A DNA stretch of 35,816 nucleotides from Candidatus Phycosocius bacilliformis. GTDB lineage: Bacteria; Pseudomonadota; Alphaproteobacteria; Caulobacterales; Aquidulcibacteraceae. The DNA lies in contig NZ_BFBR01000015.1 of NCBI RefSeq assembly GCF_003112735.1, positions 1 through 35,816 of the forward strand. Reading direction: 5' to 3'. Shown one piece after another: positions 16,031 through 24,095 of the stretch. The notes below the pieces were generated by a model. It was not told the DNA's origin. It did no database searches and saw only the letters and a list, made by a program, of their open reading frames with translations. The position numbers and the translations under genes were made by a program. Every line of letters begins with the position of its first letter. Position 1 is the stretch's first letter.

Positions 16031-18565
16031 TCACCCAAACTCTGACGCAGAGGCCAGAACCCGGTACGGGGGCCGACCCAGTGCGGCAAAGCCGATGACC
16101 ACCCCGATTAGACCAAAGGCAGTCACGGCTCCGGCGACAATCGACACCAATAGGTTGATATTCAACACCCAATCGGCCTCCAGCATCGCAGTAACAATCC
16201 AATAGGCTGCACCAAGGCCCAAGCCCGCGCCGATCAGCGCGGCAATCAATCCCGCGCACGCCTGCTCAAGGGCTAGGGCTACTACAATCCGGGCCCGGCT
16301 TGCGCCCAGGCTTTTGAGAATGGCTGCTTCATACAATCTGCGCCGACTGCCGGCGGCCAAGGCCCCGGCCACGGCGGCTGCACCGGCTGCAAGTGCAACA
16401 GCTGCGATGGCTTGGACTGCCATAGCCAGGCTATCGAACAAATCGCCCGTGGCGGCCAAGGCATCGCGTACCCGGATAATGCCAACTGCGGGAAAGTCCT
16501 TCGCCAGCGCAGTCGTCATGCGGGTCTCTTCGTCGGGTGAGAGGCGGGCAATAGCAAAATGGCGGAACTGGGCCCCCTCAAAGGCACCCGGGGCAAACAC
16601 CACAGCCAGATTGGGGCCAAATCCGCCCCATTCAATCTTGCGGAAATTGTCGATCTTGGCCTCGATTTCCCGGCCTGACACCAAAATGCCCAATGTGTCG
16701 CCCACTTTGGCCCCGATCCCCTCGGCGGCCTCAACTTCAAGGCTGACACGAGCTTCAAACGGATCATTCCAGTCTTGCGGCCACCAGCTTCCCGCCACAA
16801 TCTCGGCCCCAGCCGGGGGTTTGGCTTGCCAGGTCGAGCCGATTTCTTGTTCTACCAACCAGCGCTCGGAAGGCTTCACCTTGGCGGGGTCAAGCTCCTG
16901 TCCATTTAGGCTGATGATGCGGATCGTCATCACGGGGGTGCGGATGTAATCCTCGGGCTTCAAGCTGGGGACCACGGCTTTTATAACAGCATCAAAGCGG
17001 GCCGCGTCGGCATCGGGAATTTCAGTATAGGCCACTGTGGGGGCTTTGGCGGGTGCGGTATCGCGTACCTGAGCCACCAGATTGGACTGGATCTGGCCGA
17101 GCGCGACCAAAAGTGCCAGTCCGAGGCCTAAAGCCGGGGCAGCAGCCGGGGCCAAAGAACCCGGCCCTCCCAAAGCCGCGAGGCCAAGGCCCAACGCACC
17201 GCCAGGGCGCGGTAGCCGGTGGGCAATGATCTGGGCCAATTTGCCCAAGCCATAAAAAGCGAGCCAACCCACTCCAGCTCCCCCAGCCAGCATCAATGCC
17301 ATCATTGGATTGGGGCTTGTGGCAGCAAACAGACCAGCCAGTGCCACCAGACCAATGACTGCGGCCACACGCTCGGGCAGGGGGCTGGCGTGGTCACCAC
17401 CACCACCGCGCAGGAGATGGGATGGCGGGGTTGCGCGGGCAGCACCGAGTGGTTGGGCTGCAAAGGCAAAGGCGCACAAAAGGCCAATGCCGACGGCCGC
17501 AGCCAACGGCCTTGGGAACAGGGCGAGTTCGATCGGGACTGGCAAGGCGTCGCCATATGCCCAGGCGGTCAAAAATGGGGCAGCCCCGCCGATCGCAACG
17601 CCAAGTCCTGCGCCCAGAAGTGCCAAACAAAGAATTTGGATGCCATAGGCGAGACGAACATCGCCGCCCGATGCACCCATGGCTTTCAAGATGGCGATGG
17701 AACTGCGCCGGGTCTGCAAATGGCCGCGCACGGCACCGGCAACACCTAAGCCCCCTGCTAACAGGGCAGCAAATCCAACACAGGACAAAAAGAGCTCAAC
17801 CCGATCCAGCGCGCGGCCAAAACCTTCTGCAGAGCGTGCCTTGTCTCGCAAGGCGCGCGCATCAAGCGCAAAGGCTTTGTCAAAGGCTATCTTTGTGGCC
17901 GATGCGTCTGCTGGATTGGTCAACTTGATCCGTAATGCTGACGAATAAAGCGAGCCCGGTTGGGCAAGATTGAGCGGCTGTAGCGCCTTGGTTGACACCA
18001 TCAGGCGCGGAGAAAAGGCAAAGCCGCGCCCCAAAGCATCGGGTTCCTTCACCAGAACTGCGCGGATTTGTACCCCACCATATGGCAGAGCCAGTGTATC
18101 GCCCACCTTCAGCTTGAACGTGTCGAGCAGGGCTTGTTCAGCTACCGCCCCCCAAACACCGTCCTTTTGAGAAAGGAGATCTTGCAGCTTACCTGCCGGA
18201 GCCAAAGTCACCTGACCTTCGAGCGGGTGCAGGCCATCAACGGCGCGCACCTGGACCAGACGGCGGATGTCTCCGGCGCTGCCCATTGTATTGCTCTCAA
18301 TTGCCAGAGACATCGTGCCACGGGCCGAGAAAAAGGCGATTTGCTCAGGGCTTGGGGTGCGCTGGCGCAGACTGAGGACCAGATCGCCCCCCAGAATTCG
18401 ACGCTGCTCGGCATCCAGCCCGGCGCGAAAGGCTTGTGCCATACTGCCTGCTGCTGCAATGGCAGCTACGCCAATCGCCAAGCACACCATAAACAGACCA
18501 AAGCCCTTAATGCCGCTTTTGAGTTCAGCGACGGCAACGGAGAGGGCATAAGTCCAGCGCGTCAT
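16031..18565 (-). CDS. YbbP-like ABC transporter permease (FtsX family)
   Basis: An 844-residue inner-membrane protein with the FtsX/MacB-type layout. There is an N-terminal transmembrane helix (about 22-42), a large periplasmic region, and a first FtsX helix block near 265-370. Further membrane segments lie near 395-490, then a second periplasmic region, and a C-terminal FtsX block near 710-835. It is the partner of the ATPase encoded immediately upstream; the genes overlap as ATGA at 18562-18565. The pair matches YbbA-YbbP, which in many proteobacteria sits beside tesA, as here. The transported or extracted substrate is not established; a role in moving lipids or lipoproteins across the envelope is often suspected. 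Confidence 0.9.
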   Translation of the reverse strand: MTRWTYALSVAVAELKSGIKGFGLFMVCLAIGVAAIAAAGSMAQAFRAGLDAEQRRILGGDLVLSLRQRTPSPEQIAFFSARGTMSLAIESNTMGSAGDIRRLVQVRAVDGLHPLEGQVTLAPAGKLQDLLSQKDGVWGAVAEQALLDTFKLKVGDTLALPYGGVQIRAVLVKEPDALGRGFAFSPRLMVSTKALQPLNLAQPGSLYSSALRIKLTNPADASATKIAFDKAFALDARALRDKARSAEGFGRALDRVELFLSCVGFAALLAGGLGVAGAVRGHLQTRRSSIAILKAMGASGGDVRLAYGIQILCLALLGAGLGVAIGGAAPFLTAWAYGDALPVPIELALFPRPLAAAVGIGLLCAFAFAAQPLGAARATPPSHLLRGGGGDHASPLPERVAAVIGLVALAGLFAATSPNPMMALMLAGGAGVGWLAFYGLGKLAQIIAHRLPRPGGALGLGLAALGGPGSLAPAAAPALGLGLALLVALGQIQSNLVAQVRDTAPAKAPTVAYTEIPDADAARFDAVIKAVVPSLKPEDYIRTPVMTIRIISLNGQELDPAKVKPSERWLVEQEIGSTWQAKPPAGAEIVAGSWWPQDWNDPFEARVSLEVEAAEGIGAKVGDTLGILVSGREIEAKIDNFRKIEWGGFGPNLAVVFAPGAFEGAQFRHFAIARLSPDEETRMTTALAKDFPAVGIIRVRDALAATGDLFDSLAMAVQAIAAVALAAGAAAVAGALAAGSRRRLYEAAILKSLGASRARIVVALALEQACAGLIAALIGAGLGLGAAYWIVTAMLEADWVLNINLLVSIVAGAVTAFGLIGVVIGFAALGRPPYRVLASASEFG

Positions 18566-19248
18566 GTCGCCACCTTGCCGTCTTCCAGCCGCACGATACG
18601 GTCGCAGGCTTCTGCTAAACTGGCCTCATGGGTCACCAAAACAAGGGCTGCCCCCTGACTGCGTGCCACCTCAAACAGAAGATCGCGCACCGATTGGCCG
18701 GCCGACTGGTCAAGATTGCCGGTCGGCTCGTCCGCAAAAATCAACTTCGGCTGAATGACAGTCGCACGAGCAACGGCCACACGTTGTTGCTCACCCCCGG
18801 ACAGCTGACTGGGATAATGTTTCAGGCGATGACCAAGCCCGACTTTTTCCAAGGCTGAAGCAGCGGCTTTGCGTGCAGTCTGTCCGGTGGCGATGTCGGC
18901 AGTCTCAAGCGCGGTGGCGACATTTTCCAGCGCCGTCATATTGGGCAGAAGATGGAAGGCTTGGAATACAATGCCGACGCGGCCGCGACGCACCGCTGCC
19001 AATTGGTCCTCGTTGAGGCCAACCAATTCTGTTCCGAGCAATTTGACTGACCCACCACTGGCCGGCTCCAGACCCGAAGCCACAGCCAGCAGGCTAGATT
19101 TTCCCGATCCAGACCGACCCGTGATTGCAACAATCTCGCCCGCCCTGATCTGGCCATCAATCCCCTTGAGGATATGAACCGGTCCATCTGCACCGGGCAA
19201 GGAAAGCGTCACATTGTCGAGCGAGAGGAGGATTTCTGATTGGGTCAT
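18562..19248 (-). CDS. YbbA-like ABC transporter ATP-binding protein
   Basis: A 228-residue ATPase of the LolD/MacB/YbbA class. It has Walker A GRSGSGKSS, Q-loop VFQAFHLLPNMTA, signature LSGGEQQRVAVARA, Walker B LIFADEPTGNLD, and the switch His in LVTHE. The start at 19248 (MTQSEIL) gives the typical family length; longer in-frame starts run into the tesA promoter region and beyond. No clear Shine-Dalgarno sequence precedes it. The start codon is 60 bp from the divergent tesA start, so the two units share a short promoter region. It is translationally coupled to the permease and powers it. Confidence 0.92.
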   Translation of the reverse strand: MTQSEILLSLDNVTLSLPGADGPVHILKGIDGQIRAGEIVAITGRSGSGKSSLLAVASGLEPASGGSVKLLGTELVGLNEDQLAAVRRGRVGIVFQAFHLLPNMTALENVATALETADIATGQTARKAAASALEKVGLGHRLKHYPSQLSGGEQQRVAVARATVIQPKLIFADEPTGNLDQSAGQSVRDLLFEVARSQGAALVLVTHEASLAEACDRIVRLEDGKVAT

Positions 19249-19308
19249 GGACTGCACATAATCTGGAATGGGGCTGTCGCAATGGGCTGGAAGTCTTAAA
19301 TAAACGTC

Positions 19309-19995
19309 ATGCTGCAAAAGAATCCCCAATCGCCATCCCGCCGCACCCTCTTGATGGGGGTGGCAACGGTCGGTTTGGGTGCTGCCACGGCGCAGGCCCA
19401 AGCGCAAAGGGCAACCCCGCCAGCGCCGCGACCTTTCACCATTGTTGCCTTCGGTGATTCATTGACGGCTGGGCTTGGCGTCAAGCGCAGCGAGGCCTTT
19501 CCCGCGCGCCTTGAAGCCCGCCTTAAAGCAGCGGGCTATGATGTTCGCATCGCCAATGCCGGCTTATCGGGCGACACGAGTGCGGGGGCCTTGGCGCGTT
19601 TTGACTTCGCGGTTCCGCGTGGCACAGATGGGCTGTTGTTGGCCATCGGGGCCAATGACATGCTGCAAGGCCGCAGCCCGGAAGATGCGCGCAAAAATAT
19701 CGATACCATGATTGCCCGTGCAAAAGCCCGTGGGATCAAGATTGCCCTTTTGGGTATGCGGGCACCCAGCAATTGGGGGCCTGATTATCGGGCCCGCTTC
19801 GATGCGATTTATCCAGGCCTTGCCCGCAAACATGGCGTCGCGCTCGATCCGTTTGTGCTCGAAGGCGTTGCGCTCAATCCCACGCTCAATCAGGCCGATG
19901 GCATTCATCCCAATGCAGTTGGGGCCGACCGGATTGCTGCCCGACTGGCGCCATTTGTGGCAAAGTCATTTGGTCTTAAACCCAAGCGCCCCTAA
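19309..19995 (+). CDS. tesA: SGNH/GDSL arylesterase or lysophospholipase (TesA-like)
   Basis: A 228-residue exported hydrolase of the SGNH superfamily acting on acyl esters and thioesters. The four blocks are visible: FGDSL (nucleophile S51), NAGLSGDTSAG, GANDM, and DGIHPNAVG with the catalytic Asp and His. The N-terminus carries SRRTLLMG followed by a hydrophobic Ala/Gly stretch, a possible twin-arginine signal cleaved near AQA. It is divergent from ybbA-ybbP, the same arrangement as in E. coli. This supports the assignment and a link between the exporter and envelope lipid turnover. Confidence 0.9.
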   Translation: MLQKNPQSPSRRTLLMGVATVGLGAATAQAQAQRATPPAPRPFTIVAFGDSLTAGLGVKRSEAFPARLEARLKAAGYDVRIANAGLSGDTSAGALARFDFAVPRGTDGLLLAIGANDMLQGRSPEDARKNIDTMIARAKARGIKIALLGMRAPSNWGPDYRARFDAIYPGLARKHGVALDPFVLEGVALNPTLNQADGIHPNAVGADRIAARLAPFVAKSFGLKPKRP

Positions 19996-20036
19996 ACCCA
20001 CGCCCCAGAGCGAGCCGCTACAAAAGGAAATTGTCG

Positions 20037-21077
20037 ATGATCATGAAACCTCTGGGCCGCACCGGCCTGTCTGTTCCGCTGATCTGCCTTGGCACCATGA
20101 CGTGGGGTGAACAGAATACCGAGGCTGAGGGCCACGCCCAGATGGATTATGCCTTTGAGCGCGGCCTCAATTTCTTCGACACCGCGGAGCTTTATTCCAT
20201 CCCGCCGCGCCCTGAAACCACCGGCTCAACAGAGCGGATCATTGGCACATGGATGAAAGCGCGAGGCAATCGCGACAAGATTTTCCTCGCCTCCAAAGTG
20301 GCAGGCCGGTCACCCATGAATTGGTTCCGTGATTCAGGGGAAGGCTCGCGCGTCAATAAAGCCAATATTGATGAGGCCATTACCAAGAGCCTCTCGCGGC
20401 TGCAAACCGACTATCTCGATCTGTATCAGATCCATTGGCCCGATCGGCGGGTGAATATGTTTGGTGGCTGGAGCTATCGCGATTACAAGGATGATTACAC
20501 AGCATTCGAGGACGTGTTGGCGGCCTTGGCTCCTTGGGTTGAAAAGGGTGTGATCCGCCATATCGGGGTGTCGAACGAGACCGCATGGGGCGTCATGCGC
20601 TATGTTGAAGAGGCCGAACGCAATGGGCTGCCGCGTATCGCCTCAATCCAGAATGCATATAATTTGGTCAATCGAACTTTTGAGATCGGGCTGGCAGAGG
20701 TTGCCATGCGCGAGCAGGTCAGTTTGCTGGCCTATTCACCTCTGGCCCAAGGTTATTTGACGGGCAAATATCTGGGCGGTGCCCGCCCGCCTGGAGCCCG
20801 GTCGACCTTGTTTGAGCGTGGTCAGCGTTATCAAGGGCCTGGGGCCGAAACTGCCTTGAAAAATTATGTCGAGCTGGCAGCTGCCCATGGTCTAACCCCG
20901 GCGCAATTGGCACTTAAATTCTGTGCAACACGGGAATTCATGACTTCCGTCATTATCGGTGCGACCAGTATGGAACAATTGGCCCATGCCATAGATGCCT
21001 TTGATGTGGCCTGGACGCCAGAACTGGAAGCTGCTGTTGAGACCCTGCATGCGACCATTCCCAACCCTTGCCCCTGA
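20037..21077 (+). CDS. Aldo/keto reductase (Tas-like)
   Basis: A 346-residue NADPH-dependent oxidoreductase with a TIM-barrel fold. The catalytic tetrad is seen as Asp and Tyr in FFDTAELYS, Lys in FLASKVAG and His in YQIHWPD. The long PPRPETTGSTERIIGTWM segment and overall length match the Tas subgroup, whose native substrates are unclear. AAAAGGAAA lies about 8 bases before the ATG at 20037; a TTG two codons earlier is a less likely start. It is 41 bp downstream of tesA and 17 bp upstream of thpR and could share a transcript with both. Confidence 0.92.
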   Translation: MIMKPLGRTGLSVPLICLGTMTWGEQNTEAEGHAQMDYAFERGLNFFDTAELYSIPPRPETTGSTERIIGTWMKARGNRDKIFLASKVAGRSPMNWFRDSGEGSRVNKANIDEAITKSLSRLQTDYLDLYQIHWPDRRVNMFGGWSYRDYKDDYTAFEDVLAALAPWVEKGVIRHIGVSNETAWGVMRYVEEAERNGLPRIASIQNAYNLVNRTFEIGLAEVAMREQVSLLAYSPLAQGYLTGKYLGGARPPGARSTLFERGQRYQGPGAETALKNYVELAAAHGLTPAQLALKFCATREFMTSVIIGATSMEQLAHAIDAFDVAWTPELEAAVETLHATIPNPCP

Positions 21078-21094
21078 TCAGGCAGGCCACGCCG

Positions 21095-21637
21095 ATGTTG
21101 CGCCTATTTGTGGCTTTACCGCTGCCTGATCATATCGCTCACGTGGTGCAGACCACCCAGGGCGGGCTGGAGCATGCTTCGTGGAGCCAGCGCGACAATC
21201 TGCACATCACTTTGCGCTTTGTCGGTGAGGTTGATGAGACTGTGGCCTCAGACCTTGATTTGGCATTGGGCGATATTCGCGTCGCGCCGTTTGAGGTCAG
21301 CTTGAAAGGGGCAGGCTTTTTCGGCCATGAACGGCCTCATGCGGCCTGGATGGGTGTGGCTGAAAGTGCGCCCCTCATTCACTTGCACAAGGCATGTGAG
21401 CGGGCATGCCGGGATATCGGGCTGTTGCCCGACACACGCGCCTACACACCCCATGTGACCACGTGCTACTTAAAGCCAGCAGCATCACTTGCCGAAGTGA
21501 TGGCCTATCAGGCACGCCATAATCTGTTCAAGGCAGGCCCGTGGCTGGCGGATCGTTTCTATCTTTATGCCAGTCATCAAAACCGGCGGGGCCAGAACCA
21601 TTATTCGATCGAGGCCGAATATCCGTTGCGGGCCTGA
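21095..21637 (+). CDS. thpR: RNA 2',3'-cyclic phosphodiesterase (2'-5' RNA ligase family)
   Basis: A 180-residue member of the 2H phosphoesterase superfamily, which opens 2',3'-cyclic phosphates on RNA ends and may reversibly ligate tRNA halves. The two H-x-T motifs that define the active site are HIT at 37-39 and HVT at 120-122. The opening LRLFVALPLP and closing YSIEAEYPL are typical. The ATG at 21095 is chosen because the family begins exactly there; a longer frame would overlap the preceding reductase gene. AGGCAGG lies upstream. A 205-bp gap without a recognisable gene separates it from the altronate dehydratase remnant. Confidence 0.93.
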   Translation: MLRLFVALPLPDHIAHVVQTTQGGLEHASWSQRDNLHITLRFVGEVDETVASDLDLALGDIRVAPFEVSLKGAGFFGHERPHAAWMGVAESAPLIHLHKACERACRDIGLLPDTRAYTPHVTTCYLKPAASLAEVMAYQARHNLFKAGPWLADRFYLYASHQNRRGQNHYSIEAEYPLRA

Positions 21638-21842
21638 AGCATGTTTGGTTGCTTTAGATCCAAAGCACCAAGCTGTGCGTCTAAATTTTGACTGTGGGTT
21701 TCTGAACGAGGAGGGTTGGTGACCCGCAACCATGACCCACCTGAAAACGGCGGCTTGATTGTTTGAGGCAGTCCGCCGCTCAATTCTCTCTTGACGTCAT
21801 GCGTTGACCCGCAGGACCCTCGCCATTTTACGAGGCCTTGCT

Positions 21843-22415
21843 CTAAAGAAACGCCCTGATCTGCCACCAGGCCAAGCGGGCGTTCAGCTTATCGGCAATC
21901 TCGGGAGATTGGGCGCGGGCGAGCAAGAGCGCTTCGGCTCCATAGATTTCAGGTGTTTCCGACAAAATCGCCGTGCCACCATGGGCCACCAGAAGATCGC
22001 TGGCCACACCCAGGGCCGGATTGGCTGTCACCCCTGACCAACCGTCTGAACCACCGCATGGCAAGCCCAGCTTTAACGCATTTAAAGGGGCAGGCTGGCG
22101 GCGGGCGGTATCGGCTTCGCGCAGGAGCTCGGCGACCAGAGCAGCGCCATGCTCTATGGCCCGGCTGGTCTCACCCACATCTTGGATGGTGAAACGATGC
22201 AGATTTATAGACGGGGATAGGCCCATTTGGTCGCGGACCCGGTCGCTCTGTGTCACCTTATAGCCCAACCCGATCAATACAACTGAATGGAAATTGGCAT
22301 GGCGGGCATAGCCTGCCATGCCACAGCCTCGGGCTGCAACAAGCATAAAAGGGCATTGGTGAGCGCCCGGGTCGAATTTCAAGCCTGGGCCGCAGGCCTT
22401 GAGGAAACAGCCTGA
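21843..22415 (-). pseudogene. uxaA: Altronate dehydratase (UxaA) remnant
   Basis: This minus-strand frame encodes only the middle of altronate dehydratase, which normally has about 500 residues and converts D-altronate to 2-keto-3-deoxygluconate. Recognisable blocks are GYARHANF, VVLIGLGYKVTQ, LGLPCGGSDGWSG, and GGTAILSETPEIYGAEALL. It stops right after LAWWQ, where intact enzymes continue for about 150 residues more. The N-terminal SAF domain is missing, and the sequence runs directly from GCGMA into GYARH, where intact proteins have extra residues, suggesting an internal deletion. An in-frame stop closes the upstream side at 22416-22418 and no good start is present. It is a decayed gene beside an otherwise intact pectin-degradation locus. 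Confidence 0.85.
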
Positions 22416-22458
22416 TCAGACGACGCTGGGTGACCAAGGATGAAGCAAGAATGGACCA

Positions 22459-24090
22459 TCAGCCTGTTTCTAGTCCGCGATAGCTAAAGCGATGAAAAGT
22501 CGCCGATCCTGCTTTGCAGGTGTAAAGAGCCGGCCTCAGGCTCAAGAAGTCACCATCAGTGTTGTGATGATAGCCAGACACTTCCATTTGTACTGGAAAC
22601 TTCTCCCAAGTTTGACCATCGGCGCTCAGATAGATTGTCACGATGTGGCGATCGTTTCGAATGCGCAAATAGAGGCGTTCGCTTGGCTTGGTTGCACGGC
22701 GCATCCGGCGTTGCCGACCGTAGCGATGTAGGATCAGGCCTTGGTCGTCAAATCCCACCCCAACATAGAGCCGCTTGGAATAAAATAGCAGCAGGCCCGC
22801 TTCGGCCCCATTTTCCCGCGTGATGGCGCACTCAATCATATAAGCCAAGTCGCCTGCCGTAACACACAAAGGCGATGCGTCTGCGGGGCTGTTCCCCTTG
22901 GCAGTCATCGACAATCCGTCGGGGCGCAGGGCAAGTCGGTTGGCTTCATCGCGGCTGGGTTCATAAAAGGTCCAGCGCGTGCCAAGGGCGATGTCGGCAA
23001 AGCGGTCAGAACGTCCCAAACCGTGCTGGGCCACGCCAAGCCTGACTGGTTTGCGCAGAGGGCGGGAAAGATCCCCGCCGATGGCTGCGGGCCAACCATC
23101 AGCGGTCCAGCGCACGGGGTCAAGAAGCATCTGCCGCCCTAAGGTCCAAAAGCCATTTTCATAGCCATGATAGGCCATCCACCAACGCCCGTCAGGTGCT
23201 TCAATCAGGGTTGCATGGCCGCGGGACCACCATTTCTCTGCAGCCGACCACGTCCGCACAATCGGATTATGCGGGCAATCTTGCCACGGTCCAGCCAATG
23301 TCTTGGCGCGCGCAACAATCACCATATGGCCGGTGGGTGGACCCGCCGTACCGCCGACGGCGGTGATCATATACCAATATTCGCCGCGCCGGGTGATTTT
23401 GGGGCCTTCAGGCGAAAAGCTCTCCACGGTCCATGATTCAGGATAGCGCCAAGGGTCATAAATATGCTCCACCCCTGCCCGGGTCGAAAGACCGTCAGGG
23501 CTTAGCGCCACACGGTCCCCACCGCTTAAGAATAGCCAGCGCTGACCATCTTCATCCACCACATGATCGGGGTCGATATGGGCTGGCAGGCGCAGGTCTA
23601 TAGGCTCGCTCCAAGGCCCTTCAATCCGATCGGCATGAATGACATAGATAGAGCGATAATCGGCTGTCCGGGCAGGAATATAGAGATAGAAACGCCCGTC
23701 ATGATGGGCCAGTGCCGGGGCCCAGACCGAGCCAATATAGGTTCGAAGGGCGGCGGTGACCGGGGTCCAATTGATCAGATCGCGGGATTGCCAGATCAAC
23801 AGGCCAGGATAGGCCTCGAAGCTTGAAAACGTGAGATAAAACACCTCCCCGACCCGGATGAGGGCGGGGTCGGGGTGGTCACCGGAAAACACGGGATTAA
23901 GGAATTGGCCATTGCCGAGATCGGCCCGCCGCTCACCTTCTAACCCACGCGCCCATCGCAAGTGTTGCCATGCAGCACCATGAGCGGACAGTAAACCCTC
24001 TTGGCGCGACTTTGCCCCGCTGTCTGAAGGGGGAAATGAAGTCGCCGCCACGAGGCTCAGGCTTCCCCCAATCAGATCGCGACGGTCCAC
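22459..24090 (-). CDS. Glycoside hydrolase family 43 protein
   Basis: A 543-residue secreted glycosidase. The N-terminal MDRRDLIGGSLSLVAA looks like a twin-arginine signal. The five-bladed propeller spans about 60-350, with the GH43 triad: base Asp in GDHPDP (D74), pKa-modulating Asp in HIDPDH (D173) and acid Glu in FSPEGPK (E228). The C-terminal 190 residues look like the beta-sandwich (xylosidase C-terminal, concanavalin-like) domain of many GH43 enzymes. GH43 members remove arabinofuranose or xylose. In this locus, trimming of arabinan or xylogalacturonan side chains of pectin is the likely job. The start is GTG at 24090, 5 bp after the receptor stop, so the two are cotranscribed. Confidence 0.9.
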   Translation of the reverse strand: MDRRDLIGGSLSLVAATSFPPSDSGAKSRQEGLLSAHGAAWQHLRWARGLEGERRADLGNGQFLNPVFSGDHPDPALIRVGEVFYLTFSSFEAYPGLLIWQSRDLINWTPVTAALRTYIGSVWAPALAHHDGRFYLYIPARTADYRSIYVIHADRIEGPWSEPIDLRLPAHIDPDHVVDEDGQRWLFLSGGDRVALSPDGLSTRAGVEHIYDPWRYPESWTVESFSPEGPKITRRGEYWYMITAVGGTAGPPTGHMVIVARAKTLAGPWQDCPHNPIVRTWSAAEKWWSRGHATLIEAPDGRWWMAYHGYENGFWTLGRQMLLDPVRWTADGWPAAIGGDLSRPLRKPVRLGVAQHGLGRSDRFADIALGTRWTFYEPSRDEANRLALRPDGLSMTAKGNSPADASPLCVTAGDLAYMIECAITRENGAEAGLLLFYSKRLYVGVGFDDQGLILHRYGRQRRMRRATKPSERLYLRIRNDRHIVTIYLSADGQTWEKFPVQMEVSGYHHNTDGDFLSLRPALYTCKAGSATFHRFSYRGLETG

Positions 24091-24095
24091 GAGAC

